From NCBI GenBank assembly GCA_958296175.1, contig OY282448.1, positions 1-64,000 of the forward strand: 64,000 bases of DNA, given 5' to 3'. Shown one piece after another: positions 43,156 through 53,100 of the stretch. This DNA is from an uncultured Chloroflexota bacterium (GTDB taxonomy: Bacteria; Chloroflexota; UBA11872). The notes under the pieces are model-generated. The model saw only the letters and a list, made by a program, of their open reading frames with translations. It searched no databases and had not been told where the DNA came from. Position 1 is the first letter of the stretch; every line of letters starts with the position of its first letter. The translations under genes and the position numbers were made by a program.

Positions 43156-44094
43156 TTGTCGGCGCGGCGGCGCGCGCGTGCGGCCGCCGCGCAGGCCGGC
43201 GAGCTGGCCGCGCCCGTGCAGCGCGCCATGGCCTGGGTGGAGCGCCACCGCTGGCTGAGCGTGCCCGTGCTCACCGCGCACCGCTTCGGCAGCCACCACC
43301 TGCCCACCTTCGCCGCCGCCATCAGCTTCCAGGCCATCATCTCCCTGTTCCCGCTGCTGGCCGCCATCACAGCCGGCGCCTCGTTTTTCGTGGACCCGGC
43401 CGCGTTGACCCGGCAAATCCTGGAGGTGACGGAATTCATCGCGCCGCAGTCCGCGGAGCTGCTGGGCGGCCTGATCCAGTCGGTCACGAACCTGCGCAGC
43501 GAAATCGGCCTCGTCTCGCTGCTGGGGCTGGCCTGGACCGGCACGGCGCTCTTCGGCGCGTTTCGGCGCGGGTTGAACGCCGCCACCGGCGTGCGCCGCC
43601 GCCGCCGCTACGTGCACGGACGCCTGTTCGACCTGGGCGTGGGCGCCGCCGCGGGCCTGATGCTGGCGCTGTCGCTGGCGCTCACCGCCGGCCTCGCCAT
43701 CGTGACGCAGGCCGAGGCGCTGGGGCCAGACAGCCCTCTGGCCAGCCTGGGCGTGCTGATCCGCGCGGCGGCGGTGCTGACGCCGCTGACGCTGGCCGCC
43801 GGCATCTTCGTCGTGCTGTTTCGCACCGTGCCCGCCGAACCCATGGCCTGGCGCGCGGCCCTGATCGGCGGCGCGCTGGCCGCCGCGCTGTTCGAACTCG
43901 GCAAAAACCTCTTCGTGTGGTATGCCGCCACCTTCAGCAGCTTCAACGTGGTGTACGGCCCGATCTCCACCGTGGCCGCGCTGCTGGTCTGGCTGTACTA
44001 CAGCAGCATGATCGTGCTGGCCAGCGCCGCCTTCGGCACCGAATTCGACCGCGCCGCCCGCTTCCACGCGCGGCGCCCCGGCCCCGGGCGGTGA
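43156..44094 (+). CDS. YihY/BrkB-family membrane protein (formerly 'ribonuclease BN')
   Basis: 312 residues. Six hydrophobic segments: LPTFAAAISFQAIISLFPLLAAITAG, LVSLLGLAWTGTALFGAFRRGLN, FDLGVGAAAGLMLALSLALTAG, LIRAAAVLTPLTLAAGIFVVLFRTVP, WRAALIGGALAAALFELGKNLFVWYA, and ISTVAALLVWLYYSSMIVLASAAFGTEF. The order and motifs match YihY. The function of this family is unsettled; it is not RNase BN. The start is uncertain: the frame has no ATG or GTG before the first helix, and the TTG at 43156 is the best choice. Confidence 0.83.
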   Translation: MSARRRARAAAAQAGELAAPVQRAMAWVERHRWLSVPVLTAHRFGSHHLPTFAAAISFQAIISLFPLLAAITAGASFFVDPAALTRQILEVTEFIAPQSAELLGGLIQSVTNLRSEIGLVSLLGLAWTGTALFGAFRRGLNAATGVRRRRRYVHGRLFDLGVGAAAGLMLALSLALTAGLAIVTQAEALGPDSPLASLGVLIRAAAVLTPLTLAAGIFVVLFRTVPAEPMAWRAALIGGALAAALFELGKNLFVWYAATFSSFNVVYGPISTVAALLVWLYYSSMIVLASAAFGTEFDRAARFHARRPGPGR

Positions 44095-44525
44095 AGCCGC
44101 CGCGCGCGCACCAACGCCGGACACCGACGCCATGTCGGTGCTCGACATCGGAGAGGCCGCCGCGCGCGAGCACCGACGCCTCCCGCCCTGGAGCGCGCGC
44201 CCAGGGGAAGCTTCTCAGGAAAATCCCCCGTGACGGCGCGCAGGGCGGCGCGGCGCCGTGGCGCGCCGCAGTTGACCGCCGCGCCGCGCCGCTGCTATGG
44301 TCAACGCGCTCGGCATCTGCCGGCCGATTCGTCGTACATGGGGAGAAGCGCCTATCGGGTTGGTGCAATTCGGGCCGGCCAGGGCGGCCGCGCCCGCTCT
44401 TCGGTGAGAAGCGGCTTTCGCCGAACAGTTCTGTTCCCGCCGGATCGTCGGCCAGTTGCCGACGGTCGAAGAGACCGCGGCCCATGGGCGCCGCGGCTCG
44501 AAGAGAGAAGTGAAGGAGGCCATTC
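44095..44525. other. Intergenic region upstream of the sugar-ABC ATPase
   Basis: 431 bp. A GCCGCCGCGCGCG.GCACCRACGCC segment is repeated near 44096 and 44155. The distal part leads to an AGGAGG site before the next ATG. No gene or tRNA is seen. Confidence 0.5.
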
Positions 44526-45629
44526 ATGGCACGCGTCACCCTCGACCAGGTCACCAAGCGTTTTGGCGAAGTGACCGCCGTCCAGGACCTGTCCATCGAC
44601 GTCCAGGACCGCGAATTCCTGGTGCTGGTCGGCCCGTCGGGCTGCGGCAAGTCCACCACGCTCCGCTTGATCGCCGGACTCGAAGAGCTCAGCGACGGCA
44701 ACATCTACATCGGCGACGACCTGGTCAACGACGTTCCGCCCAAGGACCGGGACATCGCCATGGTGTTCCAGAGCTACGCGCTCTACCCGCACATGAGCGT
44801 GTACGACAACCTCTCCTTCGGCCTGCGCCTGCGCCACACGCCGCGCAAGGAAATCGAGCGCCGCGTGCAGGAAGCCGCCGAGATGCTCAACATCGCCGAG
44901 CTGCTCGACCGCAAGCCCAAAGCGCTCTCCGGCGGGCAGCGGCAGCGCGTGGCGCTCGGCCGCGCCGTCGTGCGCGACCCCGCCGTCTTCCTCATGGACG
45001 AGCCGCTCTCCAACCTGGACGCCAAGCTGCGCGTGCAGACGCGCGCCGAGCTGATCCGGCTGCACGAGCGCCTGCAGGCCACCGTCATCTACGTCACCCA
45101 CGACCAGATGGAAGCCATGACCATGGGCAGCCGCATCGCCGTGCTGCGCGACGGCGTGCTGCAGCAAATCGGCGCCCCGCAAGAGGTCTACGGCACACCC
45201 AACAACATGTTCGTGGCCGGCTTCATCGGCAGCCCCGCCATGAACTTCTTCGACGCGCGGCTGAGCGGCTCGGCCGACGACATGCACATCGAAACCGATT
45301 CCTTCAAGGTGGCCGTGCCGCCCGACAAGCGCGCGCCCTACGTGGGACACCTGGGCCAGGACGTGGTCTTCGGCATCCGCCCCGAAGACATCTTCGACCC
45401 GGAATACAAGCCCGAGCAGGTGCCGGCCGAAGCCAACCTGATCGCCGACGTGGACGTGACCGAGCCGCTGGGCAGCGAGGTCTACCTGTACATGCTGGCC
45501 GGCGACGAGTCCTTCATCGCCCGCGTCGACCCCCGCACCTCCGCCCGCATCGGCGAAAAGTTCGAGCTGGTGCTGGACATGAGCAACATGCAGCTCTTCG
45601 ACCGCGCGACCCAGGAAGCGATCACCTAA
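44526..45629 (+). CDS. Sugar ABC transporter ATPase, UgpC/MsmX/MalK type
   Basis: 367 residues; AGGAGG before the ATG. An ATPase domain has Walker A VGPSGCGKSTTLR (~37-49), Q-loop MVFQSYALYPHMSVYDNL, signature LSGGQRQRVALGRA, Walker B VFLMDEPLSNLD and H-loop VTHDQMEAMTMG. A C-terminal regulatory OB fold (~240-367, with VFGIRPEDIFDP and EPLGSEVYLYMLAGDE) completes it. No permease or binding protein is adjacent, so it probably energises several sugar importers encoded elsewhere, as MsmX does in Bacillus. Confidence 0.92.
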   Translation: MARVTLDQVTKRFGEVTAVQDLSIDVQDREFLVLVGPSGCGKSTTLRLIAGLEELSDGNIYIGDDLVNDVPPKDRDIAMVFQSYALYPHMSVYDNLSFGLRLRHTPRKEIERRVQEAAEMLNIAELLDRKPKALSGGQRQRVALGRAVVRDPAVFLMDEPLSNLDAKLRVQTRAELIRLHERLQATVIYVTHDQMEAMTMGSRIAVLRDGVLQQIGAPQEVYGTPNNMFVAGFIGSPAMNFFDARLSGSADDMHIETDSFKVAVPPDKRAPYVGHLGQDVVFGIRPEDIFDPEYKPEQVPAEANLIADVDVTEPLGSEVYLYMLAGDESFIARVDPRTSARIGEKFELVLDMSNMQLFDRATQEAIT

Positions 45630-45784
45630 CCCCCCGATCGCACACCCCATCGGGCGCGGGCGCCGTGCGGCGCCCGCGCCCGATGCCGGTTCGCCCCCCC
45701 CCGCCGCCTCCACCAACGCACCGGCAGTCCCAACGCCTCTTTCCCAGTAAGCTGGCCGCACCGCTCCCGGTCTGGCAGTTCCCC

Positions 45785-48700
45785 GTGCCGCGCATCTTCG
45801 ACAACATCACCTCCCGCCTGCTCCCGGCCCTGATCGAGACGCTCGAGGTCTCGCGGCGAGCCGATTTCTGCGTCGGCTACTTCAACCTGCGCGGCTGGCG
45901 GCTGGTCGACCGGCACGTCGAAGCCTGGCGAGGCACCAACGATTCGCGCTGCCGCCTGCTGATCGGGATGCAGCGGCTGCCGCACGACCAGCTGCGCGCG
46001 GCGCGCAGCCTGCTCCGCAGCGGCCAGGTGGACTCCCGCGAAGCGAAGCGTCTGCGCCGCCAGGCGGCGAGTGAGTTCCGCCGCCAGCTAACCATCGGCG
46101 CCCCGAGCAACGAGGACGAGGCCGGGCTGCGGCGGCTCGCGTCGCAACTCAAGCGCGGCACGCTGGTCGTCAAGCTCTTCCTCGCCTACCCGCTGCACGC
46201 CAAGCTCTACCTGCTGCACCGCGACGATGCCATCAACCCCACCACCGGCTACCTGGGCAGCAGCAACCTCACGCTCGCCGGTCTGGCCGCGCAGGGGGAG
46301 CTGAACGTCGACGTGCTCGACCACGATGCCTGCGCCAAGCTGCAGCGCTGGTTCGACGACCGCTGGGACGACCGCCGGTGCGTCGACATCTCGCGCGAGC
46401 TGATCGAGATTCTGGACGAAAGCTGGGCGCGCGAGCAGCCGATTCCTCCCTACCACATCTACGTGAAGATGGCCTACCACCTGTCGCGGGACGCGCGCGC
46501 CGGGCTGCAGGAATACAAGATTCCTCCCATCTTTGGCGACCAGCTCTTCGAGTTCCAGGCCGCCGCCGCCCGCATCGCCGCGCATCACGTCAACCGCCGC
46601 CGCGGCGTCTTGATCGGCGACGTCGTGGGTCTGGGCAAAACCCTCATGGCCACCGCCGTGGCCAAAATCCTGGAAGAAGATTACGGGCTGGAAACGCTCA
46701 TCCTTTGCCCCAAGAACCTGACCGAGATGTGGAAGGATTACGCGCACCGCTATCAACTGCGCGCCGAAGTACTATCCATCAGCCGCGTCATCAACGAGCT
46801 GCCCAACCTGCGCCGCTACCGCATCGTGGTGGTGGACGAAAGCCACAATCTTCGCAACCCCGAAGGCCGCACCTACCGCGCCATCCGGGAATACGTCGCC
46901 GCCAACGAAAGCCGCTGCGTGCTGCTGTCGGCCACGCCCTACAACAAGACCTACCGCGACCTCTCCGCGCAGCTGGGATTGTTCACGCCGCCCAACCTGG
47001 ACTTGGGCGTGCGGCCCGAGCGCAAGCTGCGCTCGATGGGCGAAACCGAGTTCATCCGCCGGCATCAATGCGGGCTCGGCACGCTGGCGGCGTTCGAAAA
47101 AAGCGAGTTCGCCGACGACTGGCGCGAACTCATGCGCCTCTACATGGTGCGGCGCACGCGCAGCTTCATCAAAGACAACTACGCCCACACCGACCCGCTC
47201 GATCAGCGGAAATACCTCCAGTTTGCCGACGATTCACGCTCGTACTTCCCCGCGCGCGTCCCCATCACGCTGCGGTTTCCCATCGACGCGCACGACGACG
47301 ACGACCAATACGCACGGCTCTACACGGACCACATCGTGAAGCTGGTCACACAGCTGAAACTGCCGCGCTACGGCTTGAAGAAATACATCGCCGCCGCGTC
47401 CACCCCGCCGCCCAGCGCGGGCGAGCAGCGGCTGATCGACAACCTGACCCGCGCCGGCCGGCGGTTGCAAGGCTTCTGCCGCACCAATCTGTTCAAACGG
47501 CTGGAAAGCAGCGGCCCGGCGTTCGTTCAGTCGCTCGAACGGCACGTCTTGCGCAACCTGATCGTGCTGCACGCCGTGGAACACGGGCGCGACGTGCCGA
47601 TTGGCGCGCAAAGCGCCGACGACCTGGACCCGCGCGTGTCCGACGCCGACCGCGACACTGCGCGGCTGGTGATGGACGGCGGCGCCGACGAACCGCCGCC
47701 GTCCGTGGACGCCTACACCGAGGCCGCCTTCCACCCACGCGCCGCGGACGCCTACGCGCGCCTGGCCGGCCCGCAGCGCCACCGTTACGACTGGCTGCGC
47801 GCCGACTTGTTCACGCCCGAGCTGGCGGACGACCTGCGCGCCGACGCGCGGGCGCTGCTGGGCGTGCTGGCCGACACCGGCCCCTGGGACCCGCGCCGCG
47901 ACGCCAAGCTGCGGCGGCTGCACGACCTGCTCACCCAGGATCATCCGCACGACAAAGTGCTGGTGTTTTCCCAGTTCGCCGACACGGTGGATTACCTGAC
48001 CGCGCAGGTGCGGGACGGGTTTGCCGGCCATCCGCCGGTTGCGCAGGTGGAAGGCGTGACCGGCGCCGCCGAGAACCCCACGGCCGCGGCCCGCCGCTTC
48101 AGCCCGCGCAGCAACGCCCCCAACGCCGCGCTCCCCCGCCCCGCCGCGCGCGCGTCGGCCCGCAATCGACGCACAGCGCCGCGCGCGTCCCCTGAGAGCG
48201 AGCTGCGCGTCGTCATTGCCACCGACGTGCTCAGCGAAGGCCAGAACCTGCAAGACTGCGCCATCGTGGTGAATTACGATTTGCCCTGGGCCATCATCCG
48301 GCTGGCGCAGCGCGCCGGGCGCGTCGACCGCATTGGCCAGGAGGCCGAGCGCATTCTCTGCTACTCCTTTCTGCCCGCCGACGGCGTGGAGCGCGTGCTC
48401 AAACTGCGCCAGCGCGTGCGCGAACGGCTGCGCCAGAATGCCGAGGTCGTGGGAACCGACGAAGCCTATTTCGAAGACGACGCGGACCAGCCCGTCATCG
48501 ACCTGTACAACGAACGCGCCGGCGTGCTGGACGGCGACGACGATACCGAGATCGATCTGGCTTCCTACGCCTACCAGCTGTGGAAAAACGCGACCGACGA
48601 CGACGCAGCCTTGCGGCGGCGGATCGAAGACCTGCCGGACGTGGTGTACAGCACGCGCGCCCATGCCGCCGCGGCCGCCGGCCCGGACGGGGTGTTGGTC

Positions 48701-49222
48701 TACCTGCGCACGGCGGCCGACAACGACACGCTCATGCGCCTGGACGCCAACGGCGCCAGCGTCGGCCAGTCGTACTTCGCCATGCTGAACGCCGCCCGCT
48801 GTGCGCCCGACACGCCCGCCACGCCCCGCCAGCCGCAGCACCACGCGCTGGTGGCGGACGCCGTGCAGCGCGCCGCCACCGAAGAAAACCGCGTGGGCGG
48901 CAATCTGGGCCGACCCTCCGGCGCCCGCTTCCGCGTCTACGAGCGGCTCAAGGACTTCATCGAGCGCGAGCGCGGGACGCTGTTCGTGACCCCAGACCTG
49001 GAACGCGCGCACCAGGCGGTCTATCGGTTCCCCCTGCGCGAGGCGGCGCGCGACACCCTGAACCGCCAGATGCGCAGCGGCGTCACCGATCAGACCCTGG
49101 CCGAACTGGTCACCATGCTGCACGGCGAAGAACGGCTCTGCCTGACCCAGGACGACCACGCGACGCACGAGCCGCAGATCATCTGTTCGCTGGGTCTGTG
49201 CGCGCCGGGCGCGGGAACGTGA
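45785..49222 (+). CDS. PLD-nuclease-like/SNF2-type helicase, defence module subunit
   Basis: 1145 residues. I chose the GTG at 45785 (MPRIFDNITSRLLPALIETL) because it gives the family-like start; an ATG at 45683 adds a Pro-rich leader. A PLD-type domain (RADFCVGYFNLRGWRLVD; HAKLYLLH ~137; GSSNLTLAGL ~157) is followed by an SF2/SNF2 motor: Walker A GDVVGLGKTLMAT (~278), DESH box (~348), SATPYNKTY, a long insert, then VLVFSQFADTV, ATDVLSEGQNLQDC and QRAGRVDRIGQ (~842). The C-terminal ~250 residues are not recognised. It overlaps the methyltransferase gene by 4 bp (GTGA), so the two act together, probably as an ATP-driven restriction or defence system. Confidence 0.83.
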   Translation: MPRIFDNITSRLLPALIETLEVSRRADFCVGYFNLRGWRLVDRHVEAWRGTNDSRCRLLIGMQRLPHDQLRAARSLLRSGQVDSREAKRLRRQAASEFRRQLTIGAPSNEDEAGLRRLASQLKRGTLVVKLFLAYPLHAKLYLLHRDDAINPTTGYLGSSNLTLAGLAAQGELNVDVLDHDACAKLQRWFDDRWDDRRCVDISRELIEILDESWAREQPIPPYHIYVKMAYHLSRDARAGLQEYKIPPIFGDQLFEFQAAAARIAAHHVNRRRGVLIGDVVGLGKTLMATAVAKILEEDYGLETLILCPKNLTEMWKDYAHRYQLRAEVLSISRVINELPNLRRYRIVVVDESHNLRNPEGRTYRAIREYVAANESRCVLLSATPYNKTYRDLSAQLGLFTPPNLDLGVRPERKLRSMGETEFIRRHQCGLGTLAAFEKSEFADDWRELMRLYMVRRTRSFIKDNYAHTDPLDQRKYLQFADDSRSYFPARVPITLRFPIDAHDDDDQYARLYTDHIVKLVTQLKLPRYGLKKYIAAASTPPPSAGEQRLIDNLTRAGRRLQGFCRTNLFKRLESSGPAFVQSLERHVLRNLIVLHAVEHGRDVPIGAQSADDLDPRVSDADRDTARLVMDGGADEPPPSVDAYTEAAFHPRAADAYARLAGPQRHRYDWLRADLFTPELADDLRADARALLGVLADTGPWDPRRDAKLRRLHDLLTQDHPHDKVLVFSQFADTVDYLTAQVRDGFAGHPPVAQVEGVTGAAENPTAAARRFSPRSNAPNAALPRPAARASARNRRTAPRASPESELRVVIATDVLSEGQNLQDCAIVVNYDLPWAIIRLAQRAGRVDRIGQEAERILCYSFLPADGVERVLKLRQRVRERLRQNAEVVGTDEAYFEDDADQPVIDLYNERAGVLDGDDDTEIDLASYAYQLWKNATDDDAALRRRIEDLPDVVYSTRAHAAAAAGPDGVLVYLRTAADNDTLMRLDANGASVGQSYFAMLNAARCAPDTPATPRQPQHHALVADAVQRAATEENRVGGNLGRPSGARFRVYERLKDFIERERGTLFVTPDLERAHQAVYRFPLREAARDTLNRQMRSGVTDQTLAELVTMLHGEERLCLTQDDHATHEPQIICSLGLCAPGAGT

Positions 49223-52200
49223 GCCTGGACTTCCGCGCCGCGCAGGTGCGCGAGGCGCTGCATGCCTTTGACTTTCAACGCCTGTTCCTGGACGAACTCG
49301 GTTGGGACAACCCGCCCGGCAACCTGGTCATCGAGGTCGACGGTCAGGACTACCGGCTGGAAGCCGTGGCCGAGAAGAGCGGGCTGACCGCCTACGTCCA
49401 GCGCGGCGCCGACCTGCCCGACCGCGCCGCGCGCATGAAGATCGAGCGCGCGACCGCCGCCCAGGTCTACGAACACGTGCTGATCTTCACCGACGGCGAC
49501 CGCACGCGCCAGGTGTGGCAGTGGGTAAAGCGCCAGCCTGGGCGCTCGCCGCTCTACCGCGAACACACCCTGCACAAGGGACAGACCGGCGAACCGCTGA
49601 TCCAGAAACTCCGGCACCTGGCCTTCAGCCTCTGGGACGAACCCTCCATCGCCGACGTCAGCGGCCGCGCGCGCAAAGCGTTCGACGTGGACCGGGTCAC
49701 CAAGCGCTTCTACAGCGAGTTCAAGGCCAGGCACGACACCTTTCTCGAATTCGTGGACGGCATCCCGTCCGACGACCACCGCCGCTGGTACGCCTCGCTG
49801 ACGCTCAACCGGCTGATGTTCGTCTACTTCATCCAGAAAAAAGGCTTTCTGGACGACGACCCCGATTATCTGCGCAACCGGCTGGCGCAGGTTCAGCAGC
49901 GGCGCGGACGCGGCCAGTTCCTCAGCTTCTACCGCCGCTTCCTGCGGCGCTTCTTCCACGAAGGCGTGGGGCAGCCGCCCAAACAGCGCGACGCCGAGCT
50001 GGACGCCCTGATCGGCCGCGTGCCCTACCTGAACGGCGGCATCTTCGACGAGCACGACCTGGAAAAGAGCCATCGGGACATCGAGATCGACGACCTGGCC
50101 TTCGTGCAGCTCTTCGACTTCTTCGACGCCTACCAGTGGCGGCTGGACGAGCGCCCGCTGCGCGCCGACAACGAGATCAACCCCGACGTGCTGGGCTACA
50201 TCTTCGAGAAATACGTCAACCAGAAACAGATGGGCGCTTACTACACCAAAGAAGACATCACCGGCTACATCACCCAGAACACCGTAATTCCGCGGCTGTT
50301 CGACATGGCGCGCCGGGACTGCGCCATCGCCTTCCAGCCCGACGGGGCCGTCTGGCGGCTGCTGCGCGAAAACCCCGACCGCTACGTCTACGCCTCCGTG
50401 CGCCAAGGCGTCGACCGGCCGTTGCCCGACGAGATCGCCGCCGGGCTGGACGACACCGCGCAGCGCGGCGGCTGGAACGAACCAGCCGACGACGACTTCG
50501 CCCTGCCCACCGAAACCTGGCGCGAACACGTGGCCCGCCGCCAGCGGTACGAGGAGGTATGGGAGCGGCTGGCGGCCGGCCAGGTCACCGAGGTGAACGA
50601 CCTGGTCACGCTCAACCTGGACATTCGGCAGTTCGCCCAGGACGTCATCCTGGACTGCGAAGGCCCCGAGCTGCTGCGCGCCGTCTGGAAGGCGCTGCGG
50701 CGCGTCTCGGTGCTGGACCCCACCTGCGGCTCCGGCGCCTTCCTGTTCGCCGCGCTGCACGTGCTGGAACCTCTGTACGACGCCTGCCTGGAGCGCATGG
50801 AAGCCTTTTGTACTCTAAATGAATACGGGGGGGGTGTTCGCAGGAGTTCGAAGCGGTTCTCTGATTTCCGCGCCTGCCTGAAGGAAGCAGCGACGCATCC
50901 CAACCGGCGCTACTACATCCTGAAATCCATCATCGTGCAAAACCTGTACGGCGTGGACATCATGGCCGAGGCCGTGGAAATCTGTAAGCTGCGGCTCTTT
51001 CTCAAACTGGCGGCGCAGGCGGCAACGGTGGACGAACTGGAGCCGCTGCCGGACGTGGACTTCAACATCCGCGCCGGCAACACCCTGGTCGGCTTCACCT
51101 CCCTGGACGCCGTGCGCGCCGCCATGCGCACGGTGGCCAAGCACGGCGTGGCCCAAGGCAAGCTGCCGTTCGAATCCGAAACCCTGGCCCGCATCGAGGA
51201 ACAGGCCGACGATGCCCGCCGCGCCTTCGACCGCTTCCGCGAACAACAAACAACTCTGGGCGGCGCAATCACTCCCGCGCACAAAGCCAACCTCCGCCGC
51301 CGCCTGAACACCCTGGCCGCCGAACTCGACCAATACCTGGCCAGCGAATACGGCGTAGACCCTGCCGACCCGAAGGCCTACACCCGCTGGCGCACCAGCC
51401 ACCAACCCTTCCACTGGTTCGCCGAGTTCTACGGGATCATGAGCCGGGGAGGGTTTGACGTGGTCATTGGAAATCCTCCCTATGTGGAGTATCGAACAAT
51501 AAAAGGCGAATACTCATTAGTAGGGCTTGAGACCGTAAGATGCGGCAATCTTTACGCAATGATTTGGGAACGCTCAATAAATTTGGCAACAAAGGGGCAT
51601 TTGGGGATGATCGTGCCAGCTTCTGCGATGTGCACCGATGGCTATGCTGTATTACGTAAATTATTGATCAACTCTGGAAGCTTATCCGTTAGCAGTTTTA
51701 GCAATAATCCCGGCAAGCTTTTTGACGGAATACACAATCGACTGCAAATTATTCTCTTAAAAAGATCGGGTGACAAGCGGGTATTCACAACAGCGTATAA
51801 CAAGTGGCGCGGAAACGCGCGCCAACACATTTTTCATGCATTGACATTCATTGAGATCCCAAAGGTGAACATTGACTCTAGCATTGTCAAAATTGGCAAT
51901 GAATTGGAATTGTCAATTCTCCGGAAAGTGAACAGCTTCCCGCTGGTTTCCGAACAACAGAAGGAACGATCACCTCGATTCACCATCTATTATACGAGAA
52001 AGCTCTCAGCCACTTTCTTTCTTCAGATTCTGAACTTCATCCCTGCAATCTATGGTCCTGCAGGGAAACTGCGCAAGCCTAGTGAGCTTAAGGAAGTCCA
52101 TTTCGATGATGCCTTGATTCGTGACGGAACGCTGGGAGTCCTCAATTCATCCCTGTTTTCCTGGCTGGTGCAAGTGTTTTCTGATTGCAGAAACCTCAAT

Positions 52201-52476
52201 CATCGCGAAGTCAGCGCTGTGCGGTTTGATTTAAGCGACACTGAACACTTAAGTATTATAGCGGGTATTGCTAAGGAATTGATGGGTGATATAGATGCAA
52301 ATTCGAAGTTCAAAACACGATTGGACTTGAAAATTCAGCAGACGTTTCCTCGCCAAAGCAAGAAGCTCATTGACAAGCTTGATGCAGTGCTAGCCAAGCA
52401 CTACGGCTTCACAGACGAAGAGTTGGACTATATCGTCAACTACGACATCAAATACCGTATGGGCCTCCGGACATAG
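49219..52476 (+). CDS. Large Eco57I-like N6-adenine DNA methyltransferase with mosaic specificity region
   Basis: 1085 residues from a GTG overlapping the helicase gene. The N-terminal ~300 residues are helical (FDFQRLFLDELGWDNPP; YASLTLNRLMFVYFIQKKGFL). YIFEKYVNQKQMGAYYTKEDITGYI (~325-350) leads into the methylase, motif I LDPTCGSGAFLFAAL (~497) and motif IV GNPPY (~751). The C-terminal target-recognition part (~755-1085) is abruptly AT-rich. No nuclease motif is visible, so cutting would rest with the partner's PLD domain. It marks host DNA by adenine methylation and probably sets the specificity of the pair. The layout recalls type ISP enzymes split into two proteins. Confidence 0.85.
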   Translation: MSLDFRAAQVREALHAFDFQRLFLDELGWDNPPGNLVIEVDGQDYRLEAVAEKSGLTAYVQRGADLPDRAARMKIERATAAQVYEHVLIFTDGDRTRQVWQWVKRQPGRSPLYREHTLHKGQTGEPLIQKLRHLAFSLWDEPSIADVSGRARKAFDVDRVTKRFYSEFKARHDTFLEFVDGIPSDDHRRWYASLTLNRLMFVYFIQKKGFLDDDPDYLRNRLAQVQQRRGRGQFLSFYRRFLRRFFHEGVGQPPKQRDAELDALIGRVPYLNGGIFDEHDLEKSHRDIEIDDLAFVQLFDFFDAYQWRLDERPLRADNEINPDVLGYIFEKYVNQKQMGAYYTKEDITGYITQNTVIPRLFDMARRDCAIAFQPDGAVWRLLRENPDRYVYASVRQGVDRPLPDEIAAGLDDTAQRGGWNEPADDDFALPTETWREHVARRQRYEEVWERLAAGQVTEVNDLVTLNLDIRQFAQDVILDCEGPELLRAVWKALRRVSVLDPTCGSGAFLFAALHVLEPLYDACLERMEAFCTLNEYGGGVRRSSKRFSDFRACLKEAATHPNRRYYILKSIIVQNLYGVDIMAEAVEICKLRLFLKLAAQAATVDELEPLPDVDFNIRAGNTLVGFTSLDAVRAAMRTVAKHGVAQGKLPFESETLARIEEQADDARRAFDRFREQQTTLGGAITPAHKANLRRRLNTLAAELDQYLASEYGVDPADPKAYTRWRTSHQPFHWFAEFYGIMSRGGFDVVIGNPPYVEYRTIKGEYSLVGLETVRCGNLYAMIWERSINLATKGHLGMIVPASAMCTDGYAVLRKLLINSGSLSVSSFSNNPGKLFDGIHNRLQIILLKRSGDKRVFTTAYNKWRGNARQHIFHALTFIEIPKVNIDSSIVKIGNELELSILRKVNSFPLVSEQQKERSPRFTIYYTRKLSATFFLQILNFIPAIYGPAGKLRKPSELKEVHFDDALIRDGTLGVLNSSLFSWLVQVFSDCRNLNHREVSAVRFDLSDTEHLSIIAGIAKELMGDIDANSKFKTRLDLKIQQTFPRQSKKLIDKLDAVLAKHYGFTDEELDYIVNYDIKYRMGLRT

Positions 52477-52702
52477 CATGCATGGACCTCGTCTTTCACC
52501 GCGCGTAGGGCTGACAGGTATTCCTGGAAGTCAGTACTAATAATGGCTCTATACAAACCTGTTGCTGTAGCGTGGATTTCGATACACTGATGGACGCTTC
52601 TGCTACCGGACGCTGACGTTATCCAGCGTGGCGGTACGAGACTGAGCCGCGTTCCGCGTCCGGTGGCAGTGGTTTGTGTCGATTCCGTAGTCTTTGCTGA
52701 GT

Positions 52703-53038
52703 TCAGCCGTCTTGCCACCAAGCAGCGTCGGCGAGGTCTTTGGCGTGCTGCTCTTGTTCCGCCATGTCGTGCTCGGCCTCTGGTGGATACTCGATATCCG
52801 CATGATAGGGGTTGTCACACTGCGGCGACGCCATCACCCGACGGCCACGACCCTCAGCAACATAGCCATCAACGACAGCCCACCCGCGGAAAGGCCCTGG
52901 TCGGGATACTGACGCTCCTCGGGCAATCATCCTGACCTCATCGAGCGGCGCCACGCTCAAGCGGTCGACCGAAAATCTACGCACACCTTTCTGCGTGAAA
53001 ATATCGTGAGCAATGGTGCCACGCCTAGCGCGCTTCAT
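52703..53038 (-). CDS. Unrecognised small protein next to the defence module
   Basis: 111 residues from the ATG at 53038 (GGAGAG 6 bp upstream; a TTG start at 53104 is also open). The N-terminus is basic (MKRARRGTIAHDIFTQKGVRRFSV). The middle RMIARGASVSRPGPFRGWAVVDG and the end DNPYHADIEYPPEAEHDMAEQEQHAKDLADAAWW are acidic with His, Asp and Glu. No homology is recognised. Convergent with the methyltransferase and the most downstream of a four-gene minus-strand cluster (54655 to 52703). Confidence 0.5.
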   Translation of the reverse strand: MKRARRGTIAHDIFTQKGVRRFSVDRLSVAPLDEVRMIARGASVSRPGPFRGWAVVDGYVAEGRGRRVMASPQCDNPYHADIEYPPEAEHDMAEQEQHAKDLADAAWWQDG

Positions 53039-53100
53039 ACGACTCTCCGAAAAAACTCTGCGCCCCAGATGTTCGTCTGGGACGAGACCGCCTGGAGCGC

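Noticed and set aside
45683..45784. Earlier ATG start for the helicase gene
   Set aside because: The added residues are a Pro run and the family-like start is at 45785; kept only as an alternative.
52440..52721. A 93-residue minus-strand ORF after the methyltransferase
   Set aside because: No ribosome-binding site and no recognisable motif; it overlaps the ends of two better-supported genes.
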